Below, in pieces: positions 22,192-29,596 of a stretch of DNA of 64,000 bases. The stretch's first letter is position 1. Each line of letters starts with the position of its first letter. The translations under genes and the position numbers were made by a program. Under the pieces are notes generated by a model that saw nothing but the letters and a program-made list of their open reading frames with translations, ran no database searches and was not told the DNA's origin. Origin of the DNA: Arthrobacter woluwensis (GTDB lineage: Bacteria > Actinomycetota > Actinomycetes > Actinomycetales > Micrococcaceae); assembly GCF_030816155.1 (NCBI RefSeq), contig NZ_JAUSXR010000001.1, positions 2,170,001 through 2,234,000 on the forward strand, read 5' to 3'.

Positions 22192-22878
22192 TCACCCGAG
22201 GTCGCGGGTCTCCCCCGGATCGAGGTGCTCGTAGCTGGTGCCGTACAGGCCGCCCAGCCGGGTGACGTGTCCTTCCAGCATCGACAGGCCCGCGGGGTTG
22301 AGCAGCGCCTCGTGGATGTTGAACGCGCGGCGTGCCCGGACGCTGATGACGAAGTCGACCACTTCCTGGATCTTGGACCACGGCGCGTGCACCGGCACGA
22401 GCAGCGTGTCCACCTCCACCCCGGACGGCACCGTGAAGCTGTCACCCGGGTGGAACAGCGTCCCGTCCACGAGGTACCCGGTGTTGGCCACGAGCGGCAC
22501 GAGCGGGTGGATGAGCGCGTGCTGGCTTCCGAAGCCGCGCACCGAATATCCGGCCACGACGACGTCGAGCCCGCTCCCGGCGTCGTGCACCCGGCCGTCC
22601 GGATCAGTGGCGCCCGCTGCCGCGGCCTCCTGCCGCAGAGTGCCCGCGATGCCCGCCGGCGCATAGACGACCAGGTCCGGGGAGCTCACGAGCGCCGCCA
22701 CGACCGCCGGCACGTCCACATGGTCCGCGTGCTCGTGGGTGATGAGGATGGCGTGAGCACCGTCCAGAGCGGGCCCGGTCTCCGAGAACGATCCCGGATC
22801 GATGACCAGGGTGCGGGGACCGTCAGGGGTGTCCTTGTCGAGGCGGACGCAGGAATGGGTGTACTTGGTCAGCTGCAT
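22192..22878 (-). CDS. MBL-fold metal-dependent hydrolase (UlaG-like)
   Basis: A 228-residue metallo-beta-lactamase-fold protein of the L-ascorbate-6-phosphate lactonase (UlaG)-like branch. The metal motif THEHADHVD gives H48, H50, D52 and H53. Further ligands are H in SQHALIHP, D in LFHPGDSF, and a terminal H in VPVHAPW. The opening pattern, MQLTKYTHSCVRL, is characteristic of the branch in Actinobacteria. Physiological substrate unknown. The ATG is preceded by TACCCT and a 6-nt spacer. Confidence 0.87.
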   Translation of the reverse strand: MQLTKYTHSCVRLDKDTPDGPRTLVIDPGSFSETGPALDGAHAILITHEHADHVDVPAVVAALVSSPDLVVYAPAGIAGTLRQEAAAAGATDPDGRVHDAGSGLDVVVAGYSVRGFGSQHALIHPLVPLVANTGYLVDGTLFHPGDSFTVPSGVEVDTLLVPVHAPWSKIQEVVDFVISVRARRAFNIHEALLNPAGLSMLEGHVTRLGGLYGTSYEHLDPGETRDLG

Positions 22879-22884
22879 GACCTC

Positions 22885-22890
22885 AGGGTA
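22885..22890 (-). promoter_or_regulatory. -10 element of the MBL-fold gene (leaderless)
   Basis: TACCCT lies 6 nt before the ATG at 22878. Confidence 0.4.
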
Positions 22891-22929
22891 CGCCCGCAGA
22901 CTGTCCTGGCATCAGCGGTTCCAGCACCC

Positions 22930-23763
22930 TCACAGCATCTCCAGCGGAATCTTCCGGGTGGGCGCCGGGAACGCGGCGTCGATGCGGTCCAGGTCCGCAG
23001 CGCTGAGTTCCAGTGCGGCGGCGGCAGCGTTGTCGCGGACGTGCTCGACGCTGGACGCCTTCGGAATGGCGATGACGTCCCCGGACCGGATCGCCCAGGC
23101 GAGGAGCACCTGTGCCACACTCGCGCCGCGTTCCGCCGCGATGTCCCGGAGTGTGGGGTCCTCCAGCAGACGGCCCTGCTCGATCGGCGAGTATGCCATG
23201 GTCTTCACCGGGCGAGCGAGCCGCGCCTGCGCCGGGAACAGGTCGAATTCGGGGCCGCGCCGCGAGGGGTTGTAGAGCACCTGATTCACTGCGGGGGCGC
23301 TCGGGAAGCGGTCCAGCGCGTCGGCGTCGAAGTTGCTGATCCCCCACGCCCCGATCAGCCCGCGCCGGATCAGTTCCTCGAACCCTTCAACGGTCTCCTC
23401 CAGCGGATGGGAGCCGGGCCAGTGGAGCAGGTACAGGTCGATCCAGTCGGTTCCCAGCACCTCGAGGGACCGCTCGCAGGCCTGCACGGTGCCCCGCCGG
23501 GACGCGTTGTACGGCAGGACCTTGTCCACCAGGTACACCCTGTCCCGGATCGGAGCGATGGCCTCCCCGACGAGGTCCTCCGAGCGCCCGTCGCCGTACA
23601 TCTCCGCCGTGTCCACCAGGGTCAGGCCGAGCTCGATCCCCTCCCGCAGCGTGGCGATCTCGGCATCACGGCGCCAGGGGTCGTTGCCCACGAACCAGGT
23701 GCCCTGACCCAGCGCGGGCAGAACGGTGCCATCGGACAGCGTGACGGTTTTCAAAGCGGCCAT
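22930..23763 (-). CDS. aldo/keto reductase
   Basis: A 277-residue (alpha/beta)8 NADPH-dependent oxidoreductase. The catalytic tetrad is visible: D and Y in VDTAEMYGDGRSE, K in LVDKVLPYNAS and H in LYLLHWPGSHP. The cofactor segment AIPKASSVEHVRDN lies near the C-terminus. It reduces aldehydes or ketones; the substrate is unknown. I chose ATG 23763, with TAGGCT 8 nt upstream. The open frame runs 42 codons further through a tandem repeat and is unlikely to be translated. Confidence 0.92.
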   Translation of the reverse strand: MAALKTVTLSDGTVLPALGQGTWFVGNDPWRRDAEIATLREGIELGLTLVDTAEMYGDGRSEDLVGEAIAPIRDRVYLVDKVLPYNASRRGTVQACERSLEVLGTDWIDLYLLHWPGSHPLEETVEGFEELIRRGLIGAWGISNFDADALDRFPSAPAVNQVLYNPSRRGPEFDLFPAQARLARPVKTMAYSPIEQGRLLEDPTLRDIAAERGASVAQVLLAWAIRSGDVIAIPKASSVEHVRDNAAAAALELSAADLDRIDAAFPAPTRKIPLEML

Positions 23764-23771
23764 GGCAGTGA

Positions 23772-23777
23772 AGCCTA
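23772..23777 (-). promoter_or_regulatory. -10 element of the aldo/keto reductase
   Basis: TAGGCT lies 8 nt before the ATG at 23763. Confidence 0.4.
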
Positions 23778-23831
23778 CTGCGTGAACCACCGTGGCGTGC
23801 TGGGAACCCGATTGTTGCCATCCAGTCTGCG

Positions 23832-23887
23832 CCGAACTCTCTGCACCGAACTCTCTGCACCGAACACCCTGAGCCGAACCTCTCACC
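23832..23887. repeat. four 14-bp tandem repeats upstream of the aldo/keto reductase and zur
   Basis: Units CCGAACTCTCTGCA (23832-23845, 23846-23859, identical), CCGAACACCCTGAG and CCGAACCTCTCACC follow without gaps. They lie in the 205-bp divergent spacer between the reductase and zur. Confidence 0.8.
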
Positions 23888-23968
23888 ACCCCCGGTCCAC
23901 GTGGGACTAATCCCCGTCCGCTCCTTGTTAAACTGGACGTTCAGAACAGGACAACCAGGAGAGTAGTC

Positions 23969-24406
23969 GTGGAGCAGAGCTCAGAGGCCCGGGTGCAGAC
24001 GAGGGTGACCAAGCAGCGCCTTGCAGTGGACGCCGCCCTGGATCAGCTGGAGGACTTCGTGAGCACGCAGGAACTGCACCGCTCCCTGCAGGACTCCGGC
24101 GTCTCCGTCTCCCTGGCCACCACCTACCGCATCCTGCAGTCCATGGCGGATGAGGGCGTCGTGGACGTCCTCCGCAGCACCGACGGCGAGGCCGTCTACC
24201 GCCGTTGCGAGGCCGACAGCCACCACCATCACCTGCTCTGCCGGCGCTGCGGCAAGGCCGTGGAGATCGAAGCGCCCGCCGTCGAGGCCTGGGCCGCGAA
24301 GATGGCCGCCGAGCACGGCTTCACCGCCGTCACCCACACCGTGGAGATCATGGGGCTGTGCGCCGAGTGCTCCCAGTCCGCTGGGACCACAGCACCACAG
24401 GAATGA
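23969..24406 (+). CDS. zur: Fur-family zinc uptake regulator
   Basis: A 145-residue Fur-family repressor. The winged helix includes SLATTYRILQSMADEG (residues 48-63). Metal sites include the histidine cluster H85-H88, the structural CxxC pairs C91/C94 and C131/C134, and H123. It would bind zinc and repress uptake genes. It lies beside the znuACB operon, which carries a Zur-like box. A GTG start follows an AGGAGAG site. Its 3' end overlaps the convergent MFS gene by 59 bp. The name rests on context plus the two CxxC pairs; Fur itself is the main alternative. Confidence 0.85.
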   Translation: MEQSSEARVQTRVTKQRLAVDAALDQLEDFVSTQELHRSLQDSGVSVSLATTYRILQSMADEGVVDVLRSTDGEAVYRRCEADSHHHHLLCRRCGKAVEIEAPAVEAWAAKMAAEHGFTAVTHTVEIMGLCAECSQSAGTTAPQE

Positions 24407-25664
24407 GCAGGAGGGCGAGCACCCCTCCTCCGAGAGTGACCGCGGCGTAATCCCCCGCCGCCATCACCACACCCGCCATGGCGCTGCCACCGGCGCCGGA
24501 CAGCGCCACGAGAACGTCGACGCCGCCCTGCACCCGGGCGCGGCTCTCCGGTTCGGTGGCGTCCACCAGGAGCGCGGTCGCCGTGATGAGGCCGAAGTTC
24601 CAGCCGAGGCCCAGCAAGGCCAGCGCCAGCAGGAGCAGTCCCAGGGAATCGCTCGGGGCCAGCGTGGCCAGAACGGCGGAAGCCACCAGCACGACCCCAC
24701 CGGCGCAGGCCATCCAGACCCTGCCGATCCGGTCCACGAGCCAGCCCGTGACCAGGGACGGCAGGTACATGGCGCCGATGTGGACGCCGATCACCAGACC
24801 GACCTCCCCGAGACCGTGATGATGTGCCCGCATGTGCACCGGGGTCATGGTCATGATCGCGGTCATGGTCACCTGGGTGAGCACCATGATGAGCGCGGCC
24901 AGCGCGACGCCGTGACGCGCGGGCGTCCTCTCCGGCGCCACCCCGGCAGACGCGGGAGCGGGTGTCTCCGGGACCGCGGGGACCTCGGCCACGGCTTCCG
25001 CCGACTGCCGCAGCTCGTGGGCCAGGCGGTACGGATCGGGCCGCAGGAGGACCCAGAGCACCAGACCGGCCGCCGCATACGCCACTGCGGCCAGCAGGAA
25101 CGGCCCCGACAGGACAGGCAGCCCCCAAGAGCGGGCCAGTGCGCCGAGCGGTTCCACGAGATTGGGACCGGCGACCGCGCCCAGCGTGGTGGAGACCAGA
25201 GCGATGCTCACGGCCCGGCCGCGCTGATCGGCCGTCGCGAGATCGGTCCCGGCGTAACGAGCCTGAAGGTTCGTCGCGGAGCCTCCGCCGTACAGGAACA
25301 GCGAGACGAAGAGCAGCACCGGGTTCCACAGGATCGCGGCCAGCACCACACCGGCCGCTCCCAGAGCGCCCGCGCCGAAGCCGAACGCCAGCCCGGGCCG
25401 CCGGCCGAAGCGCTGCGTCGTCCGGCCCACGAGATAGGCCGCCAGGGCGGAACCCAGGGTGAAGAGCGCGGTCGGCAATCCGGAGACACCGTCGCTGCCG
25501 AGCATCTCCTGCGCCAGCAGCGCGCCCACCGTGATGCCGGCCGCGAGCCCGGCGCCGCCCAGGATCTGACTGATCACGACGACGGCGAGCGTCCGCCGCT
25601 GCGCCCGCGCCCGGCCGCCGTCGTCGGTCAGCTCACCGGCCACCGCCGGAGACGCCTCAGGCAC
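24348..25664 (-). CDS. MFS transporter in the zinc operon
   Basis: A 438-residue major facilitator with about 12 membrane segments. The loop motif GRTTQRFGRRPGL follows segment 2, and a long central loop (DPYRLAHELRQ and a Pro/Ala-rich stretch) separates the halves. The N-terminal 20 residues are cytoplasmic. The GTG start overlaps the znuB stop by 8 bp, so it is the last gene of the znuA-znuC-znuB operon and is probably Zur-controlled. It has no metal-binding His-rich region of its own. A link to zinc, a metallophore or an unrelated drug is possible; I cannot choose. Confidence 0.82.
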   Translation of the reverse strand: MPEASPAVAGELTDDGGRARAQRRTLAVVVISQILGGAGLAAGITVGALLAQEMLGSDGVSGLPTALFTLGSALAAYLVGRTTQRFGRRPGLAFGFGAGALGAAGVVLAAILWNPVLLFVSLFLYGGGSATNLQARYAGTDLATADQRGRAVSIALVSTTLGAVAGPNLVEPLGALARSWGLPVLSGPFLLAAVAYAAAGLVLWVLLRPDPYRLAHELRQSAEAVAEVPAVPETPAPASAGVAPERTPARHGVALAALIMVLTQVTMTAIMTMTPVHMRAHHHGLGEVGLVIGVHIGAMYLPSLVTGWLVDRIGRVWMACAGGVVLVASAVLATLAPSDSLGLLLLALALLGLGWNFGLITATALLVDATEPESRARVQGGVDVLVALSGAGGSAMAGVVMAAGDYAAVTLGGGVLALLLIPVVLWSQRTGSTRRTAP

Positions 25665-26541
25665 CTGCCCCGTCCTCGACGCGGCGCCCGTTGCGGCCCT
25701 TCCGCTTCCGCCAGGACCCGATCCCCCAGCACACGAGGTAGATGAGGAAGGAGATGGTCGTGACGTAGGGGCTGATCGGGATGCGCCCGCCCAGCGCCAG
25801 AAGGATGCCGCCCACGGTGGACGTGGTGGCGAAAATGACGCTCAGCAGCACGACGAGGGCCGGCGAACCCGTCACCTTGAAGGCGGCGGCCGCCGGAGTG
25901 ATGAGCAGAGCCAGCACCAGGAGCGCGCCCACCACCTGGATGGACAGCGCCACGGAGACTCCCAGAATCAGCATGAAGGCCATGGACAGGCCTTTGACCG
26001 GGACGCCACGGGCCTCGGCCACATCGGGGTCGTCACTGGCGAAGTTCAGGGGCCGCCACAGGACCACGAGCGCCACCATCACGAGGGCGGCGGTGACCGC
26101 GAGCATCTGCAGCTGCACGGCGTCCACGGACACGATCTGCCCGGTGAGCAGGGAGAACTTGTTGGCCGCGCGGCCCTCGTACAGCGAGAGGAACAGGATG
26201 CCGAGACCCAGGCCGAAGGGCATGAGCACTCCGATGAGGGAGTTCTTTTCCCGGGCCCGCAGACCCATCACGCCCAGGAGCAGGGCGGCCGCCACGGAGC
26301 CGAGCAACGAGCCGAACACCACGTCCGCCCCGATCAGCAAGGCGAAGGAAGCGCCGGCGAAGGACAGCTCGGAGATGCCGTGCACCGCGAAGGAGAGGTC
26401 CCGCTTGACCACGAACACGCCGACCAGGCCCCCGAGCACACCCAGGATCGCCCCGGCCCAGAGGGAGTTCTGGAGCAGGGCCAGCAGTTCGCCGTAGTTC
26501 TCGAAGTTGAAGATGGCACTCAGAACGGAGTTGAAGTCCAC
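25657..26541 (-). CDS. znuB: zinc ABC transporter permease
   Basis: A 294-residue ABC-3 family membrane permease with about eight segments. Family landmarks are VVKRDLSFAVHGISELSFAG near residue 45, the EAA-like region EARGVPVKGLSMAFM, and LLVLALLITPAAAA. It would pass Zn(II), or possibly Mn(II), from the binding protein ZnuA into the cell using ZnuC. The GTG start directly follows the znuC TAA stop with no gap. The basic C-terminus (WRKRKGRNGRR) is cytoplasmic. Confidence 0.92.
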   Translation of the reverse strand: MDFNSVLSAIFNFENYGELLALLQNSLWAGAILGVLGGLVGVFVVKRDLSFAVHGISELSFAGASFALLIGADVVFGSLLGSVAAALLLGVMGLRAREKNSLIGVLMPFGLGLGILFLSLYEGRAANKFSLLTGQIVSVDAVQLQMLAVTAALVMVALVVLWRPLNFASDDPDVAEARGVPVKGLSMAFMLILGVSVALSIQVVGALLVLALLITPAAAAFKVTGSPALVVLLSVIFATTSTVGGILLALGGRIPISPYVTTISFLIYLVCWGIGSWRKRKGRNGRRVEDGAGA

Positions 26542-27345
26542 TTACTCGCTCTCCTGTTCGTGGTGCACCTGTTCGGGGATGCCCGAGACCATCAGCCGGT
26601 CGCCGGACCGGATCACTTCCACGTGGCCCTGGTACAGCTCGGACAGGGTCTCGGTGTTCATGACTTCGTCGGGGGTGCCGATGCAGAAGCGTCCCCCGGC
26701 CAGGTAGAGGACCTTGTCCACATATGGCAGTACCGGGTTGAGTTCGTGGGTCACGAACACCACGGCGGAGCCCTCGTCACGGCACTGACGGTTGACCAGT
26801 TCGCTCACGATGTTCTGGTGGCGCGGGTCCAGGGAGAGCAGCGGCTCATCGCAGAGCAGGATGGCGGGGTCGGCCGCGAGCGCCTGCGCGATCCGCAAGC
26901 GCTGCTGTTCGCCGCCGGAGAGCTGGCCCACGGGGACCTTGGCATAGTCCGTGGCACCGACATGGGCCAGCAGCTCGTCGACCTTCCGGTTGACGCCGCG
27001 CCGTTCCAGGCGGACGCCCCACCGGTGACCGTCGACACCGAGCGCCACGAGATCGCGTGCCCGGAGGGCGGTGTCCGGGGCGAACGACTTCTGCTGGGGC
27101 ACGTAGCCCACGCGCTCCTTGGGCACCCTGCTCTCCAGCGTGCCGGAGGTCAGCGGCAGCAGCCCCAGCAGGACGCGGAGCAGCGAGCTCTTGCCGCTGC
27201 CGTTGGCGCCGAGCACCGCCAGGAACTCGCCGGCCTTCAGATCCAGGTTCAGGTCCTCCCAGAGGACGCGCCGGCCGAAGCCGAGCCCGGCCTCCCTGAG
27301 TGACATCAGGGAGGCCGGGCCCGGGTGAATCGTGTTCTCGTTCAT
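26542..27345 (-). CDS. znuC: zinc ABC transporter ATP-binding protein
   Basis: A 267-residue ATPase. Walker A is GANGSGKSS, the signature is LSGGEQQRLRIAQAL, Walker B is ILLCDEPLLSLD, and the switch histidine is in FVTHELNPV. ATG 27345 has a GGGAG site and is the annotated choice. A second in-frame ATG at 27306 begins MSLREAGLGFG, nearer the conserved start of the domain. That second ATG lies at the edge of a perfect 15-bp hairpin (27285-27320). It is preceded by znuA (54-bp gap) and abuts znuB. Confidence 0.93.
   Translation of the reverse strand: MNENTIHPGPASLMSLREAGLGFGRRVLWEDLNLDLKAGEFLAVLGANGSGKSSLLRVLLGLLPLTSGTLESRVPKERVGYVPQQKSFAPDTALRARDLVALGVDGHRWGVRLERRGVNRKVDELLAHVGATDYAKVPVGQLSGGEQQRLRIAQALAADPAILLCDEPLLSLDPRHQNIVSELVNRQCRDEGSAVVFVTHELNPVLPYVDKVLYLAGGRFCIGTPDEVMNTETLSELYQGHVEVIRSGDRLMVSGIPEQVHHEQESE
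27285..27320 (-). promoter_or_regulatory. perfect 15-bp hairpin over the alternative znuC start
   Basis: Arms GCCCGGCCTCCCTGA (27285-27299) and its exact complement (27306-27320) enclose 6 nt. In the mRNA, the ATG at 27306 straddles the stem-loop edge. It is a possible translational or attenuating element between znuA and znuC. It is coding if the 27345 start is used. Confidence 0.5.
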
Positions 27346-27399
27346 GTTCTCCCTGAGCACGGGACGATGGAGGATGCGCAACGGCGCATCGCTATCACT

Positions 27400-28429
27400 T
27401 TAGCCCCGGACCTTCTCCACGGCCTTCTGGACGGCGTTCACGTTGTCCGACATCCAGCTCAGGTAGTCCTTGCCATCCGGCAGCGTCTCGGTGAAGGAGA
27501 CGACAGGCGCACCGGCGTCGGTGGCGGCCTTCTTCACCGCTTCGGTCTGCGGGCCGGAGGTCTGCTCGTTGTAGGCGAGGAAGGACGCCTTCTTCGAGGA
27601 GAACAGTTTGAGGGTCTCGTCGAGGACGGAGGCCGGGACGTCATGGCCCTCCTCCACCGCGCTCGTGAACTCCTCGGGGGTGACATTGTGCAGGCCTGCG
27701 GCCTCCAGGAGGTAGAGCGGTACCGGCTCGGTGACCGCCACATCCACATGGCTGCCCTTCGTCATCTTCTCCAGGGTCTGCTGGTAGCCGCCCAGGCGGG
27801 AGGTGAAGGCCTCAGCGTTGTGCTTGAATTCCGCCGCCGACGCCGGGGCCAGCGCGCTCAGCCGCTGCTCCACCTGGGCCGCGACCTTCTGCATGGCCGG
27901 GAAGTTGTACCAGACGTGCTCATTGAAGGAGCCGTGGTCGTGATCGTGCCCGTGGTCGTCCGCCGCGGAAGCGGTCGGGGCGGCGGCTTTCGGTGCTCTC
28001 CTGCTGGAGGCCGGAGACGTTCACCGCGTTGATGACGTTGGCGGGATCGAGCTTGGCGTCAGACACCATGCCGTCCATGAACGCGTCATAGCCCCCGCCA
28101 TTCACCACGACCAGGCCGGCCTTGGAGACCTTGAGGCGGTCCTGGGCCGTGGCCTCGTAGGAGTGCGGGTCCTGGCTGACCTTGGAGACGATCGATTCGA
28201 CCGTCACCTTGTCTCCGCCGATGGCTTTGACGAGACTGCCATAGGCGCTCGTCGACGCGACGACGGTGATCCCGCCGGACGTGGCGCTTTCCGTGCCCGC
28301 GGCGCTGCTGCCGGGGGTGGAGCAGGCGGCGATGCCCAGGAGGACGACGCCGGACAGCGCGGTCAGGGACAGGGTCTTCTTTCGGGACTGCACGTTCTTT
28401 CGGAACTGCGCGTTCTTTCGGGACTGCAC
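27400..28429 (-). pseudogene. znuA: zinc ABC transporter substrate-binding protein, interrupted by a +1 frameshift
   Basis: The two halves of one ZnuA/TroA-type lipoprotein lie in different frames. The 5' half (28429 to about 27990) has a signal peptide with lipobox near GIAACS, and the metal ligand H in SQDPHSYEATAQD. The 3' half reads DDHGHDHDHG, the histidine-rich loop, then FNEHVWYNFPAMQ with the second ligand, and runs to VEKVRG at 27400. Deleting one A (of the minus-strand AAA, 27988-27990) restores a single frame. The GTG at 28429 has GAGG 5 nt upstream; GTG 28435 is an alternative. It may be a real mutation or an assembly error; the flanking operon is intact. Confidence 0.85.
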
Positions 28430-28430
28430 G
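28377..28430. repeat. three 18-bp tandem repeats in the znuA signal region
   Basis: TTCTTTCGGGACTGCACG occurs at 28377-28394 and 28413-28430, with a two-base variant between them. On the coding strand they give QSRKN/QFRKN/QSRKK, a basic n-region before the lipoprotein signal. Confidence 0.85.
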
Positions 28431-28445
28431 GGCACCTCGGATTCA

Positions 28446-28473
28446 GGCTGGGGGAAGGTTGCTTCCCCCAGCC
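28446..28473 (-). promoter_or_regulatory. 12-bp hairpin in the znuA leader
   Basis: GGCTGGGGGAAG (28446-28457) pairs perfectly with 28462-28473 around a 4-nt loop. It lies between the Zur box and the znuA ribosome site, and could act on translation or mRNA stability. Confidence 0.5.
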
Positions 28474-28483
28474 TAGACCTAAA

Positions 28484-28498
28484 TGAGAATCATTTCCA
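28484..28498 (-). promoter_or_regulatory. Zur-like operator upstream of znuA
   Basis: TGAGAATCATTTCCA is an imperfect dyad that matches the actinobacterial Zur-type consensus TGAAAATNATTTTCA at most positions. It lies 55 bp upstream of the znuA start, where it would overlap the promoter, and zur is encoded nearby. Confidence 0.75.
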
Positions 28499-28512
28499 TT
28501 TAAGGGTGGATG

Positions 28513-29596
28513 TCACGATTCCTCGGATGTCCGCTGACTCTCCCAGTACCGCACGGCGTCCTTCGCCTGAGTCTCGTCCTGGATCTCACCCACCAGTTCC
28601 TCGATGACGTCCTCGAAGAAGAGGACACCCAGGGTTCGCCCCTGCCCGTCCACCACACGAGCCACGTGGGACCCGCTCTTCTGCATCCGGGCCAGCACGT
28701 CCTCGATCTCCATCTCCGGGTCGATGTTCACCAGCGACCGCTGGCGGACCACCGCGATGGGCTGGTCGTACTGGGACTCCGGAATGGAGATGACGTCCTT
28801 GATGTGGAGGTACCCGGACAGCTCGCCCTCGTCGTCCTTCAGCAGGATGCGGGAGTAGCCGGTCTTGGAGACCATCCGTTCGAACTGCTGCGGCGTGGCG
28901 TCCTCACTCAGCGTCGCCAGGCGGTCCAGCGGGACCATCACCTGGGACGCGCGGCGCTCGGAGAACTCCAGAGCGCCCGTGAGCAAGGCCGGCGTCGTCC
29001 TCCACGAGGCCGTGCCGCGTGGATTCGTGGACGATCGACTGCACCTCCTCCAGGGTGAAGGTGGAGGTCACCTCATCCTTCGGCTCCACCCGCATGAGCT
29101 TGAGCACGTGGTTGGCGCACCAGTTCAGCGTGGCCACGACCGGCCGCAGCATGGTGGCCAGCGCCGCCAGCACAGGGGCCAGCAGCAGGGCCGCCTTGTC
29201 CGCGGCGGACACCGAGATGTTCTTCGGCACCATCTCACCGAAGGTCACGTGCAGGAAGGTCACCACGAGCAGTGCCGCAGCGAACGCCAGCGCACCGGCG
29301 AGCGTCTCCGGGATGCCCAGGTGCTCGAGCGGCTCCGCGATCAGGTGGTGGATGGCCGGTTCGGCCACCTGCAGGATGAGCAGCGAGCACACCGTGATGC
29401 CGAGCTGGGCGCAGGCGAGCATGAGCGAGACCTGCTCCATGGCCTTCAAGGTGGTGGCCGCGCGTCGCGACCCCGCCTCGGCCAGAGGCTCGATCTGACT
29501 GCGGCGCGCGGACATGATGGCGAACTCCGCCGCCACGAAGAAGGCGTTGCCGAGCAGGAGCACCACCAGCCAGAGGATTCCCATCCAGTCACTCAT
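28513..29596 (-). pseudogene. CBS-domain membrane protein (CorC/HlyC type), interrupted by a +1 frameshift
   Basis: The 5' part (29596 to about 28986) encodes a CNNM/DUF21 membrane domain with three to four segments and FGEMVPKNISVS, ending in VHESTRHGLVEDDAGL. The 3' part (about 28986 to 28513) continues in another frame as LTGALEFSERRASQVMVP with two CBS repeats, ending ESQRTSEES. Removing one T (plus-strand A at 28985/28986) joins them. The protein would be about 360 residues and lack the C-terminal CorC domain that its neighbour has. ATG 29596 overlaps the upstream homologue stop by 8 bp. It may be a mutation or a sequence error; note the similar lesion in znuA 1 kb away. Confidence 0.85.

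Noticed and set aside
27400..28429. Programmed +1 recoding of znuA
   Set aside because: No slippery codon pair with a weak stop at the shift point is visible. A sequence error or mutation is simpler, though data could revive the idea.
28377..28430. CRISPR-like short repeat array
   Set aside because: The 18-bp units are contiguous, with no spacers, and encode part of znuA. The same reasoning excludes 62566-62655.
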